Below, piece by piece: positions 44,047 to 52,561 of a stretch of 64,000 nucleotides of DNA. A program made the translations under genes and the position numbers. A model generated the notes under the pieces. The model had not been told where the DNA came from and searched no databases. It saw nothing but the letters and a program-made list of their open reading frames with translations. Origin of the DNA: Actinacidiphila guanduensis (GTDB lineage: Bacteria; Actinomycetota; Actinomycetes; Streptomycetales; Streptomycetaceae); contig NZ_FNIE01000006.1 in assembly GCF_900103985.1 (NCBI RefSeq), positions 248,001 through 312,000 on the forward strand. Direction: 5' to 3'. Each line of letters begins with the position of its first letter. Positions within the stretch are counted from its first letter, which is position 1.

Positions 44047-44433
44047 TCAGCCGACGTCGAGCTGGTCGGCGACCACCCGCAGCACCGCGGCGATCTTGTG
44101 GCCGTGCGCCTTGTCGGGATAGCGGCCGCGCTGCAGCGAGCGGGCCACGTCCTCCAGCAGCGAGGTGAGGTCCTGCACGATCGGCAGCAGCTCGTCGGGC
44201 TTGCGGCGCTGGGCCGCGGCGACGGAGGGCGCGGGCTCCAGCAGCGTCACCGACAGCGCCTGGTCCCCGCGCTGTCCTGCGACGACGCCGAACTCCACGC
44301 GCTGGCCGGGCTTGAGGGCGGACACGCCGTCGGGCAGTACGGAGGAGTGCACGAAGACGTCGCCGCCGCCGTCGCGGGAGAGGAAGCCGAAGCCCTTCTC
44401 GCTGTTGAACCACTTGACCTTGCCGGTAGGCAC
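44047..44433 (-). CDS. Cold-shock domain protein with helical C-terminal extension
   Basis: This protein has 128 residues from a GTG with GAGG ten bases upstream. The first 65 residues are a cold-shock domain that binds single-stranded nucleic acid: [18 protein letters not shown] (RNP1) and [10 protein letters not shown] (RNP2). The extra 60 residues are helical ([36 protein letters not shown]), making it about twice the size of CspA; the extension may mediate dimerisation. Long CSD proteins of this type occur beside mqnD in Streptomyces as far as I recall. Confidence 0.9.
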   Translation of the reverse strand: MPTGKVKWFNSEKGFGFLSRDGGGDVFVHSSVLPDGVSALKPGQRVEFGVVAGQRGDQALSVTLLEPAPSVAAAQRRKPDELLPIVQDLTSLLEDVARSLQRGRYPDKAHGHKIAAVLRVVADQLDVG

Positions 44434-44673
44434 GTCCGACCTCGTCCTCGCTGTTGGATGGTGCGTGGGAATGGAGTGGGGCTGCATGAGCTGGGGTTCG
44501 GCTGGGGTTGGCTGGGTTCGGCCGCACGGTACGGGAACCCCTCCCGAAACCCCGCCGAATACGACGTCAGCGGGCCGTGGCCGACCCGCCTGGCACCAGG
44601 CTAATGGCCTGCCGCCGTGTGGCAAGACGCCAAGGTGCCGCTATGCCGTTCCACACCGTCCACCCCTGCGACC

Positions 44674-44679
44674 TACCCT
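44674..44679 (+). promoter_or_regulatory. -10 hexamer for leaderless small membrane protein gene
   Basis: TACCCT is followed by six bases and then the GTG at 44686, with no ribosome site. Confidence 0.45.
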
Positions 44680-44685
44680 TGTCGG

Positions 44686-44925
44686 GTGAGCAAACAAACC
44701 ATGGGCCCCGGCGATCTGCTGGTACGGATCGGTGCGGTCGTCTTCGTCGTCGGCGCGGTGGGCACCATCGTGACGGTCATGCCGCTGCTGCTGGGCACCA
44801 GCCCGCTGCCCACGCCCGCGTACTTCGTCTGCATGCTGATGGGTGTCGGCCTCGCGCTGGCGCTGTTCGGGCTGCTGCGGGCCGCGATGGCGCAGCGGGC
44901 GTCCTCGGAGCCGTCGTCCTCCTAG
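44686..44925 (+). CDS. Small two-helix membrane protein
   Basis: This 79-residue protein of unknown function has two membrane helices (LLVRIGAVVFVVGAVGTIVT and YFVCMLMGVGLALALFGLLR) and a Ser-rich C-terminus. GTG is chosen because TACCCT sits six bases upstream and no ribosome site is visible. It converges on the HAD hydrolase gene. Confidence 0.7.
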   Translation: MSKQTMGPGDLLVRIGAVVFVVGAVGTIVTVMPLLLGTSPLPTPAYFVCMLMGVGLALALFGLLRAAMAQRASSEPSSS

Positions 44926-44979
44926 CGGCTTCCCTGCCTGCCGCCCGCTCCTGCGCGTTTTCCGCGCCCTGCCCCCGGG

Positions 44980-45597
44980 TCAGGCCGCGAGGTGCGCGGT
45001 GAGCCAGGCGGGGAACTCGGTGAGGTCGGCCAGGACGACGTCCGCGCCGGCCGCGCGCAGCTCGTGCACGTCGCAGGGACCCGTGGCCACCGCCACCGAC
45101 ACGGCGCCGGCCTTGCGGGCGCCGCGGACGTCGCCGACGTGGTCCCCGACGTACACCGAGGCGCCGAACTCCACCAGCGCCTCCGCCTTCGCCTCGGCCC
45201 ACAGCCAGCCGCGCAGCTCGGCCTCGATGCCGACGTACTCCAGGTGGCGGCGGGCGTTCGGGGCGTACTTCGCCGTCACGACGACCGGGCGGCCGCCGGC
45301 GGCGCGCACCGCGGCCACGGCCGCCGCGGCGCCGGGCATCGCGGGGGTCGGGGCGATGGCGTGCTCCTCGTACAGCGCGCGGTAGCGGTCGGCCATCGGC
45401 TCCACCTGCTCGGGCGGGAACCAGTTCGCCAGCTCGTCCTCCAGGGGCGGCCCCAGCCGCGAGACCACCAGCTCGGTGTCGATGTACGCGCCGGACTCCA
45501 CCGCGAGCCGCTCGTACACCGCTTTGATCCCGGGCCGCGAGTCGATCAGCGTCATGTCCAGATCGAACCCCACGGTGAGCGTGCCGCTCGGCTCCAC
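44980..45597 (-). CDS. HAD superfamily hydrolase (phosphoglycolate phosphatase-like)
   Basis: This 205-residue protein has the nucleophile motif VGFDLDMTLIDSRPG (DxDxT) near residue 10, motif II in RPVVVTAKYAPNA (Thr), motif III Lys in KAEALVEFGA and motif IV VYVGDHVGDVRGARKAG with the metal-binding Asp pair. The cap domain is the small four-helix type seen in phosphoglycolate phosphatases and beta-phosphoglucomutases. The exact substrate is unknown. GGGAGGGACC precedes the GTG start. Confidence 0.88.
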   Translation of the reverse strand: MEPSGTLTVGFDLDMTLIDSRPGIKAVYERLAVESGAYIDTELVVSRLGPPLEDELANWFPPEQVEPMADRYRALYEEHAIAPTPAMPGAAAAVAAVRAAGGRPVVVTAKYAPNARRHLEYVGIEAELRGWLWAEAKAEALVEFGASVYVGDHVGDVRGARKAGAVSVAVATGPCDVHELRAAGADVVLADLTEFPAWLTAHLAA

Positions 45598-46131
45598 GGT
45601 CCCTCCCTCTCTCTACGGTGCGGCTTCCCACCGTAGAGGGTCCCCCTCCGCAGCCGACAGCCGCGCCATAGCGGCTGGGGGGTGCCCCGCGTCCGCAAGA
45701 ACGGCAACCCGCTGTAGGAGCTTCTCCCCGTCCCCGCCCAAAGGCCGGATTGCGCTGGTCGCGCAGTTCCTCCCCGAGAGCTTCGCCTGGGAGGTGCCCC
45801 CAGCGTCCCTATTGAGCTTGCCCTTCGCGCGCAGGGCGAGGCCGTACAACCCAGGGGCGCGGGGAACGGCTCCCCCAGAGGGGGCACCCCCAGAAGAGGC
45901 CACCGGCCTCAGGACGGCAGACAACCCCGTCGGGCAGACGAGAACCCGAAAGGGGCGCGGGGAACTGCGCGAGCAACCACCGACCGGCCTGCGGCCGGGA
46001 ACGGACCGGACGGGGCAGCCCCGTACCCCAGGGGCGCGGGGAACTGCGCGACAAGCCCAGATGGCGCGGCTGTCGGCGACGCGACAGGAACCCCGACGGC
46101 GGGCGGCCGCCCCGCGCGGCGCCGCGCCCGC
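45598..46131. repeat. Intergenic repeat region, composite copy of the MITE-like family
   Basis: GCTGGTCGCGCAGTTCC and then CGAGAGCTTCGCCTGGGAGG at about 45754-45790 are the right arm of the 28.7 kb repeat in reverse. CTTGCCCTTCGCGCGC and GTACAACCCAGGGGCGCGGGG follow. Two further arms reading GCGCGGGGAACTGCGCGA lie at about 45956-45973 and 46035-46052. The stretch CAAGAACGGCAACCCGCTGT at about 45696 is shared with the 34.9 kb region. No gene is supported here. Confidence 0.7.
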
Positions 46132-47103
46132 CTACCCGGCGCGGCGCCGCGCCCGGAGGAGGAGATACGCCGCCGAGGCGAGCGCCGCCGCACGCACCGT
46201 AAAAGGAACCCCATCGAGGATCGCCCGCCCGAGCTGCCCGGAGGGCACCCGGCTCCCCCACTTGCCCGCATCGCGGCCCCAGAGCCAGACCAGGAGTCCC
46301 GCCGCCGCGGCGCCGGGGATCCCGAAGACGGCGATCTTCGCCTGGGTGCGGCTGAGCGCGCGCGTCAGGTAGGCGCCGAGCCAGCCGAGCCCCAGCGGCA
46401 CGAAGGACCCGATCGCGGCCCCGGCGACGAGCAGCGCCGCGGAGATCAGCAGCACGGGGCTGCCCCAGCCGCGCAGCCCGGCCCCCGCGGCCCCCCGCAG
46501 GAGGCGCGGCAGGCCCCCGCCCCGCTTGGCGGGCGCCGGTTCCGCGACGGGCTCCGCCTCGGCCTCGTCCTTCCCGCGCGGTTCGCGGGCCTGCCCACTG
46601 TCGCCCAATTCCTCGTCGCCGAAGGGGATGAACACCCCTCCGGTCATACCGGGCAGCCCAGGCACCTCGTCGCCGAAGACGCCGCCGCCGAGCCCGCCGC
46701 CGGTGCCCCACCAGTCCGCCTCGTCGCTGTCCCGCCCGGCGCGCCCGCCGCGCGGCGGCGGTACGTCGGCGGTGTCCTTGCGCAGGCCGCGGGTGCGGGC
46801 GTGGGGCCCGTAGGAGCCGGGGGGCGGCGGGCCGGCCGGCGGCTCCTCGGCGGCCGCGTCACGGGCCCGCCCCGCCCCGCCGCCGGAACCGGCCGCGGCC
46901 TCCACGACGGCGTCGGGCGTGCCGATCCGGCCGAGGATGCGCTCGACGGCCGCGGGGCTGTCGGTCTCGCCCCGCTGGCTCTCGATGTCCTGCCGCAACT
47001 GGGCCACCAGCCGCATCCGCTCGGCCGCGGGCAGGGCGGTCTGCGCCAGGTCGCCTACCTTGCTGAGGTAGTCGAACACCAGCCGGTCACTCTCGACGCC
47101 CAC
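46132..47103 (-). CDS. Membrane protein with N-terminal HAAS-like domain
   Basis: This protein has 323 residues from a GTG. The first 70 residues (SDRLVFDYLSKVGDLAQTAL; VAQLRQDIESQRGETDSPAA; ILGRIGTPDAVVEAA) resemble HAAS/DUF1700 signalling domains, found in sporulation and permease-associated proteins. A Gly/Pro-rich acidic linker of about 120 residues precedes two or three membrane helices (LLISAALLVAGAAIGSFVPL; IAVFGIPGAAAAGLLVWLWG) and a C-terminal helix with RARRRAG. The role is unknown; a membrane sensor is likely. It is divergent from the helicase-associated gene. Confidence 0.7.
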   Translation of the reverse strand: MGVESDRLVFDYLSKVGDLAQTALPAAERMRLVAQLRQDIESQRGETDSPAAVERILGRIGTPDAVVEAAAGSGGGAGRARDAAAEEPPAGPPPPGSYGPHARTRGLRKDTADVPPPRGGRAGRDSDEADWWGTGGGLGGGVFGDEVPGLPGMTGGVFIPFGDEELGDSGQAREPRGKDEAEAEPVAEPAPAKRGGGLPRLLRGAAGAGLRGWGSPVLLISAALLVAGAAIGSFVPLGLGWLGAYLTRALSRTQAKIAVFGIPGAAAAGLLVWLWGRDAGKWGSRVPSGQLGRAILDGVPFTVRAAALASAAYLLLRARRRAG

Positions 47104-47181
47104 GGCCCCGGTCCCCTTCCGTCCCCGTCCCCTTCCGCTCCGTGAGGACGACCGTACCCGTACGGCCGCGGCCCGTGCGGC

Positions 47182-47187
47182 TAATGT
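47182..47187 (+). promoter_or_regulatory. -10 hexamer for leaderless helicase-associated gene
   Basis: TAATGT is followed by seven bases and then the ATG at 47195. Confidence 0.5.
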
Positions 47188-47194
47188 GGGACGG

Positions 47195-49819
47195 ATGGAC
47201 ACAGGAGAGCCGCGCACCCTCGCCGAGGACCTGCGCGCACGGGACGACACCGAGCTGGCGCGCCTGCTCCGCGCCCGCCCTGACCTGCTCACGCCCGTGC
47301 CCAACGACATCACCCAGCTCGCCACCCGCGCCGCGACCCGCACATCCGTGCTCCGCACGCTCGACCACCTGCCGGCCTTCCCGCGGCAGGTCGCCGAGAC
47401 CCTGGCGGTGGCCCCGGACCCTTGCGACTACGGGACGCTGCTGGTCCTGATGACGGGCGAGCCGGCCGCCGAGGAACCCGGCGAGAGCCCCGGCACCTCC
47501 GACGGGTTCGCCGAGCCGCTGGACCCCGCGCTCGCGCGGGCCGTCACGCAGGCGCTGCCGCGGGCCGTGGCGACGCTGCGGGACTGCGGAGTGCTCTGGG
47601 GCGGCGAGGAGCGGCTGCGGCTGGTGCGCACGGCCCGGGACGTGCTGGGGCCGACACCGGCCGCCGGTTCGGGGACCGGGCTCGGCCCGTCGGTGGGCGA
47701 GGCGACCGCGGGGATGTCGCCCTCGCGGCTGCAGGAGATCGTCGTGGACGCCGGGCTCGCCGCCACGCACGACTCGGTGAGCGCGATCGGCGCGCTGACC
47801 GGCCTGTTCCAGGACCCGGTGCGGCTGCGTGCCCTGCTCGCGGAGGCGCCCGAGGGCGCGCGGGCGGTGCTGGAGCGCCTGGTGTGGGGCCCGCCGTACG
47901 GCGAGGTGCGCGACGCGACCGAGCCGGTGCGGGCCGCCGCGGCCGCCACGCCCGTGCAGTGGCTGCTGGCGCGCGGGCTGCTGCTGCCCGCGGGCGCGCA
48001 CAATGTGGTGCTGCCCCGGGAGGCCGCGCTGACCCTGCGCGGCAGCCGGGCCCACCGCTTCCCCGAGCCGGCGCCGCCGCCCGTGGCCGCGGTCGCCCGC
48101 ACCGCCCGCACGGTGGACCTGACGGCGGCCGGGCAGGCGTTCACCGCGGTCCGCACGGTCACCGAACTGCTCACCGCCTGGCAGACCGGCGGACCCCCGG
48201 TGCTGCGGGCCGGCGGGATCAGCGTGCGCGACCTCAAGCGCACCGCCGCCACGCTCGACCTGCCGGAGTCCGAGACCGCGTTCTGGCTCGAACTCGCCTA
48301 CGCCGCGGGGCTGGTGGCCGCCGACGGCGAGGTGGACGAGGCGTACGCGCCCACGCCCGCGGCCGACGTGTGGTCGGGGCAGCCCGCGCACGAGCAGTGG
48401 GCGGCGCTGGCCACGGCGTGGCTGGCCACCACCCGCACCCCCGGCCTCGTCGGCAGCCGCGACGCCAAGGGCCGTGCCCTGTCCGCGCTCGGCCCCGACC
48501 TGGACCGGGCGCTGACCCCGCAGGTCCGCCGCACCGTGCTGGCCCTGCTCGCCGAACTGCCCGAGGGCTCCGCCGCCGACGCCGAGGCGCTGCTCGCCCG
48601 GCTGCGCTGGGAGCGCCCGCTGCGGCCGGGTGCCGACGCCCTGCGCGCGGATCTGCTGCGCTGGACCCTGCACGACGCGGAGGCGCTGGGCTTCACCGGC
48701 CGCGGCGCGCTGGCCGCCCACGCCCGGCACCTGCTGCCGCGCCCGGCACCGCAGGACGGGACGGGGGAAGGGGAGGTGGCGGGCCGCAAGGGCCGGTCAC
48801 GCGGCGGCCGGAGCGCCGCCTCGGGCGTCAACTCGGCGGCGGCGTACGACCGTTCGGTGCGCTCGGGCGAGACCGTGCCCGGCGACCCGAGGGCCGCCGC
48901 GGCCGCGCTCGCGCCCCTGCTGCCCGAACCGCTGGACCATGTGCTGCTCCAGGCCGACCTGACGGCTGTGGCGCCCGGCCCGCTGGTCGCGCCGCTCGCC
49001 GAAACGCTGGGCGTGCTGGCCGACATCGAGTCCAAGGGCGGGGCGACGGTCTACCGCTTCACGCCGGAGTCGGTACGGCGGGCGCTGGACGCGGGGCGCA
49101 CCGCATCGGAGTTGCAGGCATTCCTGACCGCGCACTCGCGCACCCCCGTTCCGCAGCCGCTGAGTTACCTCATCGACGACGTGGCCCGCCGGCACGGCAC
49201 CCTGCGGGTGGGCGCCGCTTCGGCGTACCTGCGCTGCGACGACGACGCCGTGCTCACCGAACTCCTCGCCGACCGCCGGGCGAACGGCCTCGGCCTGCGC
49301 CGCCTCGCCCCCACCGTCCTCGCCGCCCAGGCCGATCCGTCGACGCTGCTGGAGCGGCTGCGTGCGATGGGCCTGGCGCCTGCGGCCGAGTCGGCCGACG
49401 GCGATGTGCTGATCAGCCGCCCCGACGCCCGCCGCACCCCGCCGCGCACCGCGCCGGCGCCCTTGGTCGACGGCCCGCCCGCCCCCGACGACGCGCTCCT
49501 GGGCGCGGCAGTCAAGGCCATCCGCGCCGGGGACCGCGCGGCCACCGCCGCCCGCCGCGCCCCCTCCCCCCGTGAGGGCGGCCTGCCCCGTACCCCGGCA
49601 GCCGACACGCTGGCCACCGTCCAGGCGGCCACGCTCGCCGGCGAGTCGCTGTGGATCGGCTACGTCAACGCCGAGGGCAGCGCCACCCAGCGCGTCATCA
49701 CCCCCACCCGTGTGGAGGGCGGCTATGTGACGGCGTACGACCACACGGCCGACGAGATCCGCACGCTGGCGCTCCACCGCATCACGGGCGTGTCGGCCCT
49801 GGCGGACGACCCGGCGTAG
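47195..49819 (+). CDS. Helicase-associated domain protein (XPB/Ssl2 N-terminal-like)
   Basis: This protein has 874 residues from the ATG at 47195, chosen over a GTG three codons earlier because of the -10 spacing. It has no ATPase motif. The N-terminal LAEDLRARDDTELARLLRAR followed by LTPVPNDITQLATRAATRTS is the hallmark of actinobacterial helicase-C/Ssl2 N-terminal-like proteins. The C-terminal third contains HVLLQADLTAVAPGPLVAPL and TGVTVYRF-like GGATVYRFTPESVRRAL, which resemble the damage-recognition half of XPB, and ends in a WYL-like SLWIGYVNAEGSATQRVITP. An XPB helicase gene lies 2.7 kb downstream, so the two may act together in DNA repair. Confidence 0.83.
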   Translation: MDTGEPRTLAEDLRARDDTELARLLRARPDLLTPVPNDITQLATRAATRTSVLRTLDHLPAFPRQVAETLAVAPDPCDYGTLLVLMTGEPAAEEPGESPGTSDGFAEPLDPALARAVTQALPRAVATLRDCGVLWGGEERLRLVRTARDVLGPTPAAGSGTGLGPSVGEATAGMSPSRLQEIVVDAGLAATHDSVSAIGALTGLFQDPVRLRALLAEAPEGARAVLERLVWGPPYGEVRDATEPVRAAAAATPVQWLLARGLLLPAGAHNVVLPREAALTLRGSRAHRFPEPAPPPVAAVARTARTVDLTAAGQAFTAVRTVTELLTAWQTGGPPVLRAGGISVRDLKRTAATLDLPESETAFWLELAYAAGLVAADGEVDEAYAPTPAADVWSGQPAHEQWAALATAWLATTRTPGLVGSRDAKGRALSALGPDLDRALTPQVRRTVLALLAELPEGSAADAEALLARLRWERPLRPGADALRADLLRWTLHDAEALGFTGRGALAAHARHLLPRPAPQDGTGEGEVAGRKGRSRGGRSAASGVNSAAAYDRSVRSGETVPGDPRAAAAALAPLLPEPLDHVLLQADLTAVAPGPLVAPLAETLGVLADIESKGGATVYRFTPESVRRALDAGRTASELQAFLTAHSRTPVPQPLSYLIDDVARRHGTLRVGAASAYLRCDDDAVLTELLADRRANGLGLRRLAPTVLAAQADPSTLLERLRAMGLAPAAESADGDVLISRPDARRTPPRTAPAPLVDGPPAPDDALLGAAVKAIRAGDRAATAARRAPSPREGGLPRTPAADTLATVQAATLAGESLWIGYVNAEGSATQRVITPTRVEGGYVTAYDHTADEIRTLALHRITGVSALADDPA

Positions 49820-49925
49820 CCCGTACGGGGGTTACAGTGGCGGGCGTCAGGCGGCGGCACGGAGGTGGGCCGCCTGTACGGGAGTTGGGTCCGCTCGTGC
49901 CAACAGGCCCTGGTCTCGGGCGTGT

Positions 49926-50963
49926 TCAGGGGGCCGGGTCCTCCGGGGGCGGGGTGCCGTAGCCGAGGGTGTGCCACCAGTGGTGGCGGCGCGGGTGCAG
50001 GGCGCGGCCGATGCGGCGGCCGAGCAGCAGGTAACCGAGGAGCGCGCCAAGGGTGTTGAGGATGACGTCGTCGATGTCGAAGGCGCGGCCCTCGACGAAG
50101 AAGCCCTGCGCGGTCTCGACCATCACCATGACCAGGGCGGTCAGCAGGCTCACCCGCAGCAGGCCGCGGCTGCGCGGGAAGAGCGCGGGCAGCAGGATGC
50201 CGAAGGGCACGCCGAGCAGGACATTGCCGCCGATCTGCTTCACGGAGTCGCGGACTTCGGGCTGTTCGACGTAGGCCCGGATCGACGCTCCCGGCCGCAG
50301 GTTGGTGTGCACGAGCGCGTCGGAGGAGGGCGAGGGCACGAGGGTCACCTTTGCCAGCGCGACAGCGAAGGCCACCATCCCGACGAGGGCCACCCCGAGC
50401 ACGAGCGTGCGCGCCAGGACGGACCCGAGCGAGCGGCGCTGGAGGAGCGGGCGCCGCGGGGGCGCGTCGGCGGGGGCGGTGGGCGCGGGTGCCGGTGCGG
50501 GCTTGCGGGCGCCCCTGGTGGTCAATGCCTTCGTGGCTGAGGTCTTGGGGGTGCCCTTGCGCGCGGGGCTCACGGGCTTCTTTGCGGCGGGCTTCGCCGT
50601 CTTCTTCGCCGGGTCCTTCGCGCTCCTCGTGGTGCCCTTCGTCGCCTGCGCGGCGGTGGGCGCCTCGCGTTGCCAGGGCCACCGCCAGGACGAGGCCGCG
50701 GGCGCGCCCGCCGTCGCGGGAGCCTTGGCAGAAGCCTTCGTCGGGGCTTTCGCCGGGGCCTTCGCTGGACTCTTGCGCTGGGCGGCCTTCGCGGACTTGG
50801 TCGTCCGGACCGAACTCCTCCGGGAGGCGGGGCCCTTGGCCGGCGGGGCGGCCTCCGCGCGGCCCCAGAGCCACCGACGCGAGGAGCCCTCGGTGGTCGT
50901 GGATGTGGCGGGGCTCTTGTCGGATGCGGCCGTCGCAGCGGTGGGGGTGCGTTGCCGGGCCAT
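49926..50963 (-). CDS. VanZ family membrane protein with a histone-H1-like N-terminal tail
   Basis: This 345-residue protein has an N-terminal 165 residues dominated by Lys, Ala and Pro (KSPAKAPAKAPTKASAKAPA; KPAAKKPVSPARKGTPKTSA), the composition of histone H1 tails. The rest is a VanZ domain with about five membrane helices: VLARTLVLGVALVGMVAFAV, IGGNVLLGVPFGILLPALFP, then VMVMVETAQGFFVEGRAFDI and DDVILNTLGALLGYLLLGRR. VanZ-like proteins confer mild teicoplanin resistance in some bacteria, but most are uncharacterised. GGAGGG precedes the ATG. The basic tail could bind nucleic acid or polyphosphate at the membrane; that is inference. Confidence 0.82.
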   Translation of the reverse strand: MARQRTPTAATAASDKSPATSTTTEGSSRRWLWGRAEAAPPAKGPASRRSSVRTTKSAKAAQRKSPAKAPAKAPTKASAKAPATAGAPAASSWRWPWQREAPTAAQATKGTTRSAKDPAKKTAKPAAKKPVSPARKGTPKTSATKALTTRGARKPAPAPAPTAPADAPPRRPLLQRRSLGSVLARTLVLGVALVGMVAFAVALAKVTLVPSPSSDALVHTNLRPGASIRAYVEQPEVRDSVKQIGGNVLLGVPFGILLPALFPRSRGLLRVSLLTALVMVMVETAQGFFVEGRAFDIDDVILNTLGALLGYLLLGRRIGRALHPRRHHWWHTLGYGTPPPEDPAP

Positions 50964-51009
50964 CGAACCGCCCTCCGGGTAGGTGCCGTTGTCTCGGACG
51001 TGTACCCGG

Positions 51010-51052
51010 CGGCGGCCGCCGTACGCCGCGAACGGACGTACGGCGGCCGCCG
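51010..51052. terminator. Terminator downstream of the LPXTG-type gene
   Basis: CGGCGGCCGCCGTACG (51010-51025) pairs perfectly with CGTACGGCGGCCGCCG (51037-51052), a 16-bp stem with an 11-base loop. Confidence 0.8.
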
Positions 51053-51097
51053 TTTGTCAGCACTGCCGGCTGCTGCCGGGCGCTGTGGGGCTGGGCG

Positions 51098-52372
51098 TCA
51101 GCTGTGGCTGCCGCGCCTGCGGGTGAACAGCACGAGCGCACCGCCCGCGCCGAGCACGGCCACGGCTGCGGCCGCAGCCCACTCCACCTGCTCCGAGGCT
51201 CCGGTGTGCGGGAGGCTCGGCGGGGTGGAGGGGGGAGTGCTCGGGTGGTGCGAGGGGTGGTGGGACGGGGTGGTCGGAGGCGTGCTGGGCGGAGTGGTGG
51301 GCGGAGTCGTCGGAGGCTTGGTGGGAGGCGTGGTCGGGTGGTGCCCGTGACCCGGGTGGTGCCCATGGCCGGGGTGGTGACCGTGACCCGGGTGGTGGCC
51401 GTGACCCGGCGGAGTGGTCGGCGGGGTCGTCGGCGGGGTAGTGGGGGGCGTGGTCGGCGGGGACGTGGGGGGAGGCGTCGGGTGGTGGCCGTGGCCGGGG
51501 TGGTGACCATGGCCCGGGTGGTGGCCGTGACCCGGCGGAGTGGTCGGCGGGGTCGTCGGCGGGGTGGTGGGGGGCGTGGTCGGCGGGGTGGAGGGCGGGC
51601 AGCTGGTGTCGCTGGGCTGCGGGTGCCCGCTCGGCTCCTCGCTCGGCCAGTCGCTGCCGTTGGGCCACTGGCTGCCGTTGGGCCAGCCTGAGTCCGCGGT
51701 GGGCTTGCTCCCCGACCCGTGCGAGCCGCCGTCCGAGCTGCCGCCGGAGCCGTGCCCGTAGCCGGGTGCCGTCGTGGTGGGCGGCGTGGTGGGCGGGGTG
51801 GTGGGCGGGGTGGTCTCGGGGGCACCACCGTAACCGGGGGCGGTGGTGCCCCCGTACGAGGAGCCGCCGTCGCCGGAGCCGTGGCTGCCCGAGCCACCGC
51901 CGTGGGCAGCGCCGTCCTCGGCGCCGGCCTTGGTGGCACCGGAGTCCTGGGAGCCGTCCTCAGCGGACTGCTGGGAGTCGGACTGCTGGGAACCGTTCTG
52001 CTGGGAACCCTCCTGCTGGGCGGACCCCTGGGCGTCCGTTCCCTTCGGGCCGAAGCCGATGGCGGCGAGCTGCTGGGAGACCAGGGCGTTGACGTCGAGG
52101 GCGTGCTGCGGGGCGGCACCGAACAGGGACTGGCCGGTGCCGTGGCCAGAGGTGTGGGCGGAGTCGTGGGCGGACGAGGAGAGGCCGAGGGCGGAGGACG
52201 GCTGGCCGTCGTCCGTTGCGGCTCCCGCGGGTGAGCCGGGGAGCAGCAGGCCGGCCGCGGCCATCACTGCCGCCCCGGCGACCGCGGTGGATGCCGCGAC
52301 GGCTCGGAACGGCCCCCGCCGGCGCGGCTCGGTGGGGGGATGCGTCTGCTGATTCATGGGGGCAGAAAACAT
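51098..52372 (-). CDS. LPXTG-type cell-wall-anchored protein with PTTPP and GHGHHP repeats
   Basis: This protein has about 424 residues. A signal peptide (AVAASTAVAGAAVMAAAGLL, ending PAGAA) is followed by a Gln/Ser/Asp-rich region, then a stalk of TTPPTTPPTTPP repeats broken by two blocks of GHGHHP: three copies and then four. The C-terminus has the sorting signal LPHTG, a hydrophobic helix (AAAAAVAVLGAGGALVLF) and RRRG, so a sortase should attach it to peptidoglycan. The stalk looks extended and the His blocks look metal-binding. No enzymatic domain is present. The start is uncertain: ATG at 52372, with alternatives TTG at 52375 and ATG at 52357; none has a clear ribosome site. Confidence 0.8.
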   Translation of the reverse strand: MFSAPMNQQTHPPTEPRRRGPFRAVAASTAVAGAAVMAAAGLLLPGSPAGAATDDGQPSSALGLSSSAHDSAHTSGHGTGQSLFGAAPQHALDVNALVSQQLAAIGFGPKGTDAQGSAQQEGSQQNGSQQSDSQQSAEDGSQDSGATKAGAEDGAAHGGGSGSHGSGDGGSSYGGTTAPGYGGAPETTPPTTPPTTPPTTTAPGYGHGSGGSSDGGSHGSGSKPTADSGWPNGSQWPNGSDWPSEEPSGHPQPSDTSCPPSTPPTTPPTTPPTTPPTTPPGHGHHPGHGHHPGHGHHPTPPPTSPPTTPPTTPPTTPPTTPPGHGHHPGHGHHPGHGHHPGHGHHPTTPPTKPPTTPPTTPPSTPPTTPSHHPSHHPSTPPSTPPSLPHTGASEQVEWAAAAAVAVLGAGGALVLFTRRRGSHS

Positions 52373-52561
52373 CAAATACGACTGATCATCCTTTATGACC
52401 GGCCGTCCTCGGCCCAGATTCCCCCCAACGGCTGCGCACCCGCACCCGGCGGCCCCGCCCCCTGCTCAGGGGCCTCGGCGCCGTCGGGCCGGCCGTGCCG
52501 GACCGGGGCCGCAGTACAGTTGCATGTTCCCCGCACACACTCCCCTTCCGCCGGAGGCCAT

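Noticed and set aside
51200..51830. CRISPR-like array in the repetitive DNA at 51.2-51.8 kb
   Set aside because: The repeats are codon-phased PTTPP and GHGHHP peptide repeats in one gene, without unique spacers of constant length.
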